Positions 53,895-61,689 of a DNA stretch of 64,000 bases are shown piece by piece (within the stretch, counting starts at the first letter, position 1; the number at the start of each line of letters is the position of its first letter). The stretch covers positions 62,001-126,000 of the forward strand of contig NZ_JAVHJU010000025.1 of assembly GCF_031082405.1 (NCBI RefSeq), given 5' to 3'. The notes beneath the pieces were generated by a model, which was given only the letters and a program-made list of their open reading frames with translations, made no database searches and was not told the DNA's origin. Source of the DNA: Amycolatopsis sp. A133 (GTDB lineage: Bacteria; Actinomycetota; Actinomycetes; Mycobacteriales; Pseudonocardiaceae). A program made the translations under genes and the position numbers.

Positions 53895-55103
53895 CTACTG
53901 GTCGGTGTCGGCCAGTGCGCCGGGCGCGCCCGAGCGGGGCAGCGGCCACGGCAGCACGCCGCCGGTGGTGTCCAGCTGCCGCCCGGCCGGGGACGGTCCC
54001 GTCGAGTGGGCGCCGATCCACCCCAGTACGTCGGGGAGCTGGGACTTGAAGGTGTTCATGTTGTGCCCGGCGTCCTTGATCCGCCACGACGAGAACTGGA
54101 CCGGCGGCCGCGCCGCCGCGCGGATCTGGTCGATCGCGAAGCTCTCGTAGCTTTCCTTCTCCCCCGAGATCGCCAGGATGTCCACCGGCGACGGGTGCAC
54201 GCGCACGTTGATCCGGACGTTGTTGGCGTCGTTGATGTCCTGGCGGCCGTGGAACAGGTCCTTGGTCTCCGCGTCGACCTGCGCCTTGTCGTAGCCGCTG
54301 ACGCTGACCGCCTGGCCGTACCACTGGGGGTGGCGGGTCACCAGGTTCATCGCGCAGTACCCGCCGGACGACCAGCCGGCGAACGTCCACGCGCGCCGGT
54401 TCGCCGCGACGCCGAGCTTCTGCAGCGCCCAGTCGCGCAGGTCCGCCGTCAGGTACGTGTCGTTGGCCGTGCCGTCGACCTCGTCGACGCATTCCGTGTC
54501 GTGGCCGACCTTCGGGACGCCGATCGCGTCCGGGACGATCACCACCGTCGGCGGCAGGACGTGCTTGGCGATCGCCGCGTCGAGCTGTTCCGGCAGGTGG
54601 TAGCCGCCGGTCACGACCTCGGGGCCGGACGGGTAGTTCGGGATCCATTCGATCGCCGGGAACCGCAGGTCCTTGTACGCCGCGTCGAAGTACTGCGGCG
54701 GCAGGTAGACCGTGACGTCGCGGGTGATCTTCGTGCGCCGCCCGGTCACCTTCATGTGGACGACGGTTCCCTTGCCCTCACGGGCGTGCGCCACGCCGGT
54801 GTCGCGCAGCTTTTCGAGGTCCTCGCCGTTCTGCGCCGCTTCGGCGTCGGTTCCCTGCGCCGAATAGACGCCGGTGCCGAGCAGCGACCCGACCGTCGGG
54901 AAGAACCCGCCGATCATGTTGCCCGCCATGCCCGTGCTGAGCACCAGCAGGACGACGGCGAGCAGGATCGTGGCGCTGCGCCACAGCCGCTTGCGCTTCC
55001 AGCGGTCCCAGAACCACGGGACCGCGATGATCGCGAGCAACGTCAGCACGACCACCACGATCATGTTGACCGGCGAGTCGAGCCGGATGCTGCTCAGGTG
55101 CAT
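53895..55103 (-). CDS. Membrane-anchored esterase of the Esterase D/antigen 85-like fold
   Basis: 402 residues. Two or more N-terminal membrane helices (VVVVLTLLAIIAVPWFW and ATILLAVVLLVLSTGMAG) precede an extracellular alpha/beta hydrolase domain with nucleophile motif FAGWSSGGYCA, acid-containing VDILAISGEKE and His in DAGHNMNTF. It resembles the putative-esterase family PF00756 found in cell-envelope enzymes. Substrate unknown. Confidence 0.87.
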   Translation of the reverse strand: MHLSSIRLDSPVNMIVVVVLTLLAIIAVPWFWDRWKRKRLWRSATILLAVVLLVLSTGMAGNMIGGFFPTVGSLLGTGVYSAQGTDAEAAQNGEDLEKLRDTGVAHAREGKGTVVHMKVTGRRTKITRDVTVYLPPQYFDAAYKDLRFPAIEWIPNYPSGPEVVTGGYHLPEQLDAAIAKHVLPPTVVIVPDAIGVPKVGHDTECVDEVDGTANDTYLTADLRDWALQKLGVAANRRAWTFAGWSSGGYCAMNLVTRHPQWYGQAVSVSGYDKAQVDAETKDLFHGRQDINDANNVRINVRVHPSPVDILAISGEKESYESFAIDQIRAAARPPVQFSSWRIKDAGHNMNTFKSQLPDVLGWIGAHSTGPSPAGRQLDTTGGVLPWPLPRSGAPGALADTDQ

Positions 55104-55247
55104 GGCAACGGTCCTTCCAGGCGGGCAGAAATGCGCGCCCGGATCGCGGGACTCGCGTATATATCACGTCTGAGCCCCCTCGCACGTTGCGACCCTGTGA
55201 GGTCTGTCATAGGGCCGCAACGTGCGGTGCACTCAGCGTTTTCTCAG

Positions 55248-56210
55248 TTATTTCGCCAAAGCGCGGGACAGCACGGTGACGGCCTGGGTGATCGCCGCTT
55301 CGGCCGCGTGGGTCTCGCGGAGGGCGTTGACCATCACGAAGTCGTGGATGATCCCCTGGTAGCGCACGGCGGTGACGGGAACACCGGCCTGACGCAGCTT
55401 CGCCGCGTACGCCTCGCCTTCGTCGCGGAGCACGTCGGCTTCGCCGGTGATCACCAGGGCCGGCGGCAGCCCGGCGAGCTCGTCGAGCGACGCGCGCAGC
55501 GGCGACGCCGTGATTTCCGCGCGCTGGGCGGGGTCGGTCGTGTACTGGTCCCAGAACCACTGCATGCCTTCGCGGCCGAGGAAGTAGCCTTCCGCGAACT
55601 TCAGGTACGACTCGGTGTCGAAGCTGGCGTCGGTGACCGGGTAGAAGAGCACCTGCTGCTTGAAGGTGACGTCGCCGCGCTGCTTCGCGAGGATCGTCAG
55701 CGCCGCGGTCATGTTCCCGCCGACGGAGTCGCCGGCGATCGCGATGCGCGAGGTGTCGAGGCCCTTCTCGGCCCCGTGCTGGGCGACCCACTTCGCCACG
55801 GCGTAGTTCTCCTCGATGGCGATCGGGTAGCGCGCCTCGGGCGAACGGCTGTACTCGGGGAAGACGACGGCGGCGCCGACGCCGGCCGCCAGCTCGCGGA
55901 CCAGCCGCTCGTGGGTGTGGAAGTCGCCGAACACCCAGCCGGCGCCGTGGATGTAGACGATCACCGGCAGCGGGCCCTCGACCCCGGCGGGCCGGACGAT
56001 CCGCGTCTCGACGTCGCCGTTCGGGCCACCCGGGACGGCCAGCACCTCGATCTCGGCGGCGGGCATGGCGACCTCGCCGTCCTGGACGCCGTCGACGGCC
56101 TTGCGGCCCTCCTCCGGCGCCAGCTGGAACAGGTACGGCGGCTGGTCGGTGGCCTCGGCGAACGCCTGCGCGGCCGGTTCGAGCGCCAGGTTGTGCGGGT
56201 TGGCGGTCAT
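55248..56210 (-). CDS. Alpha/beta hydrolase of the hormone-sensitive lipase family
   Basis: 320 residues. HSL-family features: oxyanion motif YIHGAGWV, nucleophile GDSVGGN, acid in ITGEADVLRDEGE and His in GIIHDFVM. It hydrolyses small esters or lactones in the cytosol. It is divergent from an OhrR-like repressor with an inverted repeat between them, so it is probably that repressor's target. Confidence 0.92.
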   Translation of the reverse strand: MTANPHNLALEPAAQAFAEATDQPPYLFQLAPEEGRKAVDGVQDGEVAMPAAEIEVLAVPGGPNGDVETRIVRPAGVEGPLPVIVYIHGAGWVFGDFHTHERLVRELAAGVGAAVVFPEYSRSPEARYPIAIEENYAVAKWVAQHGAEKGLDTSRIAIAGDSVGGNMTAALTILAKQRGDVTFKQQVLFYPVTDASFDTESYLKFAEGYFLGREGMQWFWDQYTTDPAQRAEITASPLRASLDELAGLPPALVITGEADVLRDEGEAYAAKLRQAGVPVTAVRYQGIIHDFVMVNALRETHAAEAAITQAVTVLSRALAK

Positions 56211-56252
56211 GTCGTTCTCCTCGGGGTGGAAGCTGGTAACCCGAAGGTAGCT

Positions 56253-56267
56253 CGCAACTCAGTTGCG
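56253..56267. promoter_or_regulatory. Operator-like inverted repeat between the hydrolase and OhrR-like genes
   Basis: CGCAACT-C-AGTTGCG is a perfect 7-bp inverted repeat; a second overlapping one reads AGTTG-CGCA-CAACT (56261-56274). MarR/OhrR proteins bind such sites in divergent promoters. Confidence 0.6.
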
Positions 56268-56363
56268 CACAACTAATTTGAGGCCGATGAGATGCAGCGC
56301 ACTTTGGTTGCCGCGCAGCCGCCGGTCGAGGACCATGGCGGTCAGGAGAGAGAGGAGAGCGCC

Positions 56364-56813
56364 ATGGCATCGCTGCGGCTGGACGACCAGCTCTGCTTCG
56401 GGCTGTACTCGGCGTCGCGCGCGGTGACGTCGCTGTACCGGGTCGTCCTGGAAGAACTCGATCTGACCTATCCCCAGTACCTCGTCATGCTGGCGCTCTG
56501 GGAAGAGGACCACCGCTTGGTCAAGGAGCTCGGCGCCGAGCTCAACCTCGATTCGGGCACGCTCTCGCCACTGCTCAAGCGGCTGCAGACCGCGGGCCTG
56601 GTGGTCCGGAACCGGCAGGCCGACGACGAGCGCTCGGTGCGGGTCAGCCTCAGCGAAGCCGGCAAGGCACTGCACGAGAAAGCGCGGGGCGTTCCCGACG
56701 CGATCGGCGCCGCGATGAACCTCGACGAAGCCGGGCTCGCCCGCATGCGCGCCGAACTGGACCGGTTGACGGAGTCGGTCAACCGCTACCGGGAGGCGTT
56801 GTCGCCGGCGTGA
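56364..56813 (+). CDS. MarR-family regulator, OhrR-like
   Basis: 149 residues from ATG 56364. The N-terminal DDQLCFGLYSASRA keeps the single redox-sensing Cys and the Tyr used by OhrR to bond with it. The winged helix is LVKELGAELNLDSGTLSPLLKRLQTAGLV. OhrR normally controls an ohr peroxidase; here the neighbour is an HSL esterase. Expected repression is relieved by organic hydroperoxides or electrophiles. Confidence 0.88.
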   Translation: MASLRLDDQLCFGLYSASRAVTSLYRVVLEELDLTYPQYLVMLALWEEDHRLVKELGAELNLDSGTLSPLLKRLQTAGLVVRNRQADDERSVRVSLSEAGKALHEKARGVPDAIGAAMNLDEAGLARMRAELDRLTESVNRYREALSPA

Positions 56814-56835
56814 TCGGCGGCGTCGCGCGCACGCC

Positions 56836-57765
56836 TCAAGACGCTTCGCGCAGTCCTTCCAGCACGTCGAGGACCGCGTCTTTGCCCAGGTCGACGGCCT
56901 TGCGCAGCACCTCGGGGTCACGCTCCAGCACCGCCACGTCCGGCGCGCCGCCCGGCGGGCGGATGCTCAGGATGCGCGGGTCGGCCGCCAGGGCTTCTTC
57001 GTCCTCGACGTCCCGCCGGTAGGTGTCCTGCCAGGCCGGGATCGCACCGGGCGCCTGGCGGCGCAGGAACCGCGGCACGACGACGTCGTGCACCCGCGGC
57101 GGCCGCACCGGCAGCTCGTCGGCGCGGCGGGTGCGCAGCACCAGGACGTCGGTCGCACCCTGGGCGAGCGCGGTCCGGTACGGGATGGGCTCGGCCACGC
57201 CGGCGTCGACGAACCGGCGGCCGGCCAGCGGGATCGGCGGCCCCGCCAGCACCGGCATGCACGACGACGCGGCGAGCGCGACCTTGACCGCGTCGACGTC
57301 GTCGAGAAAGGGGTGCAGGTCGGTCGACTCCCCGGTGTCGGCGTCGGTGGCGAGCGGGTGGAACGTCACCGGGTTGGCCAGGATCGCCGGGAAGTCCATC
57401 GGCTCCAGCACCGAATAGACCTGGTGGACGAGGTATTCGAGGTCGATCACCGCGCGGCCGCGCAGGGTGTGCAGCGGGTTGATGATCCGGCGCATGACGA
57501 CGGGGTTCCACCAGGTGCGGACCCCGGTCGACGACCGGCCGCAGAGCAGCCAGGCGCCGTTCAGCGCGCCGGCCGACGAGCCGTAGACGGCGTCGAACGC
57601 TTGCGTGACGCCGAGCTGGTCCAGCGCCAGGACCATGCCGCTGGAGTAAGTGCCGCGGCTGCTGCCGCCCTCGATGGCGAGCGCGAGGCGCCGTCCGTCG
57701 GTGCGTTCTCCCGGGACACTGCCCGCCGCCAGCCGTCCGGAGATCAGTTCGAGTACCGGGTGCAC
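56836..57765 (-). CDS. Patatin-like phospholipase
   Basis: 309 residues from GTG 57765. Oxyanion GGSSRGTYS, nucleophile GSSAGALNG and the catalytic Asp in FVDAGV are all in place, so it should be an active lipid acyl hydrolase of the RssA/patatin group. No signal peptide. It faces the PadR gene across a 123-bp divergent region containing a palindrome. Confidence 0.92.
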   Translation of the reverse strand: MHPVLELISGRLAAGSVPGERTDGRRLALAIEGGSSRGTYSSGMVLALDQLGVTQAFDAVYGSSAGALNGAWLLCGRSSTGVRTWWNPVVMRRIINPLHTLRGRAVIDLEYLVHQVYSVLEPMDFPAILANPVTFHPLATDADTGESTDLHPFLDDVDAVKVALAASSCMPVLAGPPIPLAGRRFVDAGVAEPIPYRTALAQGATDVLVLRTRRADELPVRPPRVHDVVVPRFLRRQAPGAIPAWQDTYRRDVEDEEALAADPRILSIRPPGGAPDVAVLERDPEVLRKAVDLGKDAVLDVLEGLREAS

Positions 57766-57823
57766 CCCTCCATCCTGGTCTTTTCCGCCCGATCGTCGAC
57801 CCGTTTTGTGCCACCTGACGCCG

Positions 57824-57841
57824 AGCTTTCACGTGAAAGCT
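57824..57841. promoter_or_regulatory. 18-bp perfect palindrome in the patatin/PadR promoter region
   Basis: AGCTTTCACGTGAAAGCT is an exact palindrome. A 12-bp direct repeat AACTGGGTGCAT follows at 57863-57874 and 57879-57890, the second reaching the PadR start. Binding site for PadR or another repressor is likely. Confidence 0.6.
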
Positions 57842-57888
57842 GCCACGTCGGGGTTGCTTTGCAACTGGGTGCATATGAAACTGGGTGC

Positions 57889-58431
57889 ATGGCACTGGAG
57901 CACGCGATCCTCGTCTCGCTGTCCGAGCGCGCCGGTTCGGGTTACGAGCTCACGCGCCGCTTCGAGAAGTCGATCGGGCTCTTCTGGAGCGCCAGCCACC
58001 AGCAGATCTACCGCGTGCTGAAGCGGATGGAAGAGGCCGGCTGGGTCGCCGTCGACGTCGTCGCGCAGTCGGGGCGGCCGGACAAGAAGGTCTACACGGT
58101 CAGCGAGAGCGGCCGCGCCGAACTCGTCCGCTGGCTGGCCGAGCCGGACCCCTCGGCCGGACCGGTCGAGCTGGCCGTGAAGATCCGCGGGGCGACCTTC
58201 GGGGATCCCGCGAAGGTGGCCGAAGAGATCGTCCGGCACCGGTCGGCCCACGCCGGACGCCTCGACGTCTACCGCCGGATCGAGCAGCGCGACTTCCCCG
58301 CGCCCGCCACCCTCCGCGGTCGGCACCTGCACCAGTACCTGGTCCTGCGCGGCGGCATCCGCGTCGAGGAAGGCCAGGTCGAGTGGTTCGACGAAGTCCT
58401 CGCCGCCCTCAACCCGAAGGACGCCCGATGA
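57889..58431 (+). CDS. PadR-family transcriptional regulator
   Basis: 180 residues from ATG 57889. Winged helix MALEHAILVSLSERAGSGYE then SASHQQIYRVLKRMEEAGW, followed by a C-terminal PadR_C helical domain (AAALNPK-like ending). It overlaps the fadH start by 4 nt and likely autoregulates the operon, responding to an aromatic or unsaturated acid; that ligand is a guess. Confidence 0.93.
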   Translation: MALEHAILVSLSERAGSGYELTRRFEKSIGLFWSASHQQIYRVLKRMEEAGWVAVDVVAQSGRPDKKVYTVSESGRAELVRWLAEPDPSAGPVELAVKIRGATFGDPAKVAEEIVRHRSAHAGRLDVYRRIEQRDFPAPATLRGRHLHQYLVLRGGIRVEEGQVEWFDEVLAALNPKDAR

Positions 58432-60440
58432 GCCCGTACCCGAACTTGCTGGCCCCGCTGGACCTCGGTTTCACGACGCTGCGCAACCGCGTCCTGATGG
58501 GCTCGATGCACACCGGCCTCGAGGACAAGGCCGCGCACTTCCCCGAACTGGCCGAGTACTACGCCGAACGCGCCCGCGGCGGCGTCGGGCTCATCGTCAC
58601 CGGCGGGTTCGCGCCGAACCGCACCGGCTGGCTGCTGCCGCTCGCCTCCAAGCTGACGACGTCCGCCGAGGCGCGGCAGCACCGGCAGCTCACCGCGCCG
58701 GTGCACGAGGCAGGCGGCAAGATCGCGCTGCAGGTCCTGCACGCCGGCCGGTACGCCTACCACCCGCTGAGCGTGTCGGCGTCGAGCATCAAGGCGCCGA
58801 TCAACCCGTTCCGGCCGCGCGCGCTGACCGGCTACGGCGTGCGTCAGCAGATCCGCGCCTTCGCCGACTGCGCCGCTCTCGCGCGCGAAGCGGGCTACGA
58901 CGGCGTCGAGATCATGGGTTCCGAGGGCTACCTGATCAACCAGTTCCTGGCCGAGCGCACCAACAAGCGCACCGACGCCTGGGGCGGCACGGCGGCGAAG
59001 CGGCGCCGGTTCGCCGTCGAGATCGTCAAGCGCACGCGGGAAAAGGTGGGCGACGACTTCATCATCATCTATCGGCTTTCGCTGCTCGACCTCGTGCCGG
59101 GCGGCCAGCGCTGGGAGGACGTCGTCGCGCTGGCCAAGGAGGTCGAAGCCGCCGGCGCCACGATCATCAACACCGGCATCGGCTGGCACGAGGCCCGGGT
59201 GCCGACGATCGTGACGTCGGTGCCGCGCGCCGCCTTCACCTGGGTGACCGGAAAACTGAAGCCGCACGTGGGCATCCCGGTCGTCACGTCGAACCGGATC
59301 AACATGCCGCAGGTCGCCGAAGCAGCGCTGAGCAGCGGTGACGCCGACCTCGTGTCGATGGCCCGGCCGTTCCTCGCCGACCCGGAGTGGATCCGCAAGG
59401 CCGAAAGCGGCCGTGAGGACGAGATCAACACCTGCATCGCCTGCAACCAGGCCTGCCTCGACCACGCCTTCAAGCGCAAGCTCGTGTCCTGCATGGTGAA
59501 CCCGCGTGCGGGCCACGAGACGACGCTGACGCTGTCGCCGACGCGGCGCTCCAAGCACGTCGCCGTCGTCGGCGCCGGACCCGCCGGGTTGGCCGCGGCG
59601 ACCGCGCTGGCCGAACGCGGGCACCGCGTCGAGCTGTTCGAAGCCGACGACGAGATCGGCGGCCAGTTCGGCATCGCGCGGAAGATCCCCGGCAAGGAGG
59701 AGTTCGCCGAGACCATCCGCTACTACCAGCGGCGGCTCGAAGTGACCGGCGTGAAGCTGCACCTCGGCACCCGCGCGACGCCGGCCGATCTGACCGGTTT
59801 CGACGAGGTTGTGCTGGCCACCGGCGTCACGCCGCGGGTGCCGTCACTGCCCGGGATCGACCACCCCAAGGTGCTGTCCTACGTCGACGTCGTGAAGCAC
59901 GGCAAGCCGGTCGGTGAGCGGGTCGCGGTGCTCGGGGCCGGCGGCATCGGCGTCGACGTCAGCGAGTTCCTCACCCACGCCGGTTCCCCGGCGCTCGACC
60001 TCGGCGCGTGGATGGCCGAATGGGGTGTCACGGACCCGGAACAGGCGGCGGGCGGGCTCGGCACACCGAAGCCCGAGCCGTCACCGCGGCAGGTTTTCCT
60101 GTTGCAGCGCAAGAAGTCCGGGATCGGTTCCGGGCTCGGCAAGACGTCCGGCTGGGTGCACCGGGCGGCGCTCAAGGCCAAGCGCGTCGAGCAGCTCCCC
60201 GGCGTCACGTACGAGCGGATCGACGACGACGGCCTGCACATCACCGTCGACGGCCAACCGCGGCTCCTCGAGGTCGACACGGTCGTGGTGTGCGCCGGCC
60301 AGGAGCCGGTCCGCGACCTCGCCGACGACCTGCGGGCGGCCGGGCTGCCGGTGCACCTGATCGGCGGCGCCGACATCGCCGCGGAGCTCGACGCGAAGCG
60401 CGCGATCGACCAGGGAACCCGGCTCGCCGCCGCGCTTTAG
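58428..60440 (+). CDS. fadH: NADPH-dependent 2,4-dienoyl-CoA reductase
   Basis: 670 residues. N-terminal old-yellow-enzyme barrel (LRNRVLMGSMHTGLED, HAGRYAYH, GSEGYLINQFL), the [4Fe-4S] cysteines CIACNQACLDHAFKRKLVSC, then FAD-binding VAVVGAGPAGLAAA and NAD-binding VAVLGAGGIGVDVSE. Matches the ~670-residue bacterial FadH, which removes conjugated double bonds during unsaturated fatty-acid beta-oxidation. It is co-transcribed with its PadR regulator. Confidence 0.95.
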   Translation: MSPYPNLLAPLDLGFTTLRNRVLMGSMHTGLEDKAAHFPELAEYYAERARGGVGLIVTGGFAPNRTGWLLPLASKLTTSAEARQHRQLTAPVHEAGGKIALQVLHAGRYAYHPLSVSASSIKAPINPFRPRALTGYGVRQQIRAFADCAALAREAGYDGVEIMGSEGYLINQFLAERTNKRTDAWGGTAAKRRRFAVEIVKRTREKVGDDFIIIYRLSLLDLVPGGQRWEDVVALAKEVEAAGATIINTGIGWHEARVPTIVTSVPRAAFTWVTGKLKPHVGIPVVTSNRINMPQVAEAALSSGDADLVSMARPFLADPEWIRKAESGREDEINTCIACNQACLDHAFKRKLVSCMVNPRAGHETTLTLSPTRRSKHVAVVGAGPAGLAAATALAERGHRVELFEADDEIGGQFGIARKIPGKEEFAETIRYYQRRLEVTGVKLHLGTRATPADLTGFDEVVLATGVTPRVPSLPGIDHPKVLSYVDVVKHGKPVGERVAVLGAGGIGVDVSEFLTHAGSPALDLGAWMAEWGVTDPEQAAGGLGTPKPEPSPRQVFLLQRKKSGIGSGLGKTSGWVHRAALKAKRVEQLPGVTYERIDDDGLHITVDGQPRLLEVDTVVVCAGQEPVRDLADDLRAAGLPVHLIGGADIAAELDAKRAIDQGTRLAAAL

Positions 60441-60466
60441 CCCGTGAGGCGTCCGGCACTGGCAGG

Positions 60467-61444
60467 ATGAACCCCGTGCGAGACGTATGCGTGATCGGGC
60501 TCGGGCTGATCGGCGGGTCGCTGCTGCGCGCGGCGGCCACGAGCGGCCGCACCGCGTGGGGTGCCGCGGTTTCCGAAGTGGACGCCGATGCGGCGAGCAG
60601 AGCGGGCTTCGACGTCACGACCGACGTCGAAGCGGCCCTGCACCGGGCCGCGGCCGAGGACGCGATGGTCGTGCTCGCCGTGCCGCTCCCGGCCGTCGAA
60701 GACCTGCTGCGCCTGGTCAACCAGCACGCGTCGCACTGCCTGCTCACCGACGTGACCAGCGTGAAAGCGCCGGTCCTCGACGCGGTTCGCCGTCGCGTGC
60801 CCTACACGCGATACGTCGGCGGGCACCCGATGGCCGGGACGTCGAACTCCGGCTGGCTGGCCGGGGACGGCTCGCTGTTCCAGGGGGCCGCGTGGGTGGT
60901 CACCGTCGAGGAGGACACCGACCTCGAAGCCTGGGCCGAGGTGGCGAAGCTCGTGCTGGACGTCGGGGCGCACGTCGTCCCGCTGCCCGCGGAGTCGCAC
61001 GACGAGGCCGTCGCCCGGATCTCGCACCTGCCGCACCTGCTGGCGGCGATCCTCGCCACCATCGGCGCCGAGGGCGGCCCGCTGGCGATGTCGCTCGCCG
61101 CCGGGTCCTACCGCGACGGCACGCGTGTCGCGGGCTCGAACCCGCAGCTCGTCCGCGCGATGACCGAAGGCAACCGGGACGCGCTGCTGCCGATCGTCGA
61201 CGAGGCGCTCGGCCGGCTCGGCGCCGCCCGCGGCTCACTGGCGTCGACCGGCGGGCTGGCGGCCACGATCAACGCGGGGTACGAAGGCGCGCAAGCACTG
61301 GCGGCCGGCCTCGACGTCGAACGGGCCGGTGTCCGGATCAGCCTGACCGCGCCGGACGCGCGGCAAGGCCTGATCGCGCTCGGCGAGCGCGGCGGCCGGA
61401 TCACCGGCCTCTCGGACGGGATTGCGACCGGCGAGGTCCAGTAG
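60467..61444 (+). CDS. tyrA: Prephenate dehydrogenase
   Basis: 325 residues from ATG 60467. Rossmann motif VIGLGLIGGSLLRA, GGHPMAGTSNSGW and a helical dimerisation domain with SHLPHLLAA. Converts prephenate to 4-hydroxyphenylpyruvate in tyrosine synthesis; no ACT domain. It begins 27 bp after fadH but is probably a separate function. Confidence 0.92.
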   Translation: MNPVRDVCVIGLGLIGGSLLRAAATSGRTAWGAAVSEVDADAASRAGFDVTTDVEAALHRAAAEDAMVVLAVPLPAVEDLLRLVNQHASHCLLTDVTSVKAPVLDAVRRRVPYTRYVGGHPMAGTSNSGWLAGDGSLFQGAAWVVTVEEDTDLEAWAEVAKLVLDVGAHVVPLPAESHDEAVARISHLPHLLAAILATIGAEGGPLAMSLAAGSYRDGTRVAGSNPQLVRAMTEGNRDALLPIVDEALGRLGAARGSLASTGGLAATINAGYEGAQALAAGLDVERAGVRISLTAPDARQGLIALGERGGRITGLSDGIATGEVQ

Positions 61445-61456
61445 CCAGTCCAGTAG

Positions 61457-61666
61457 CTACTGCGCCGGCGGCTGGTCCGGCGTGCTGTCGAACTTGTTGA
61501 TGAAGTCCTTCGCCTTCTCGACACCGCTGTCGATCTGGCTGTCGTGCCCGGCGAACTTCGACTTCGCGAAGCCGGCGGCCTTGTCGAGGCCCTCCTCGAT
61601 CTTGTCGTTGTGCTCGCGCAGAGCCTCTTCGGCTTTGCCCTTCAGCGCCTCGAAGTCGATTCCCAT
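61457..61666 (-). CDS. Rv0909/MT0933-family antitoxin-like small protein
   Basis: 69 residues, charged helix-rich: MGIDFEALKGKAEEALREHN then GLDKAAGFAKSKFAGHDSQID. Matches the small family including the Rv0909 antitoxin, but no toxin gene is next to it. Orphan members are frequent in actinobacteria and may be stress proteins. Confidence 0.8.
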   Translation of the reverse strand: MGIDFEALKGKAEEALREHNDKIEEGLDKAAGFAKSKFAGHDSQIDSGVEKAKDFINKFDSTPDQPPAQ

Positions 61667-61689
61667 GGGTGCATTGAACCGCACGGTCC

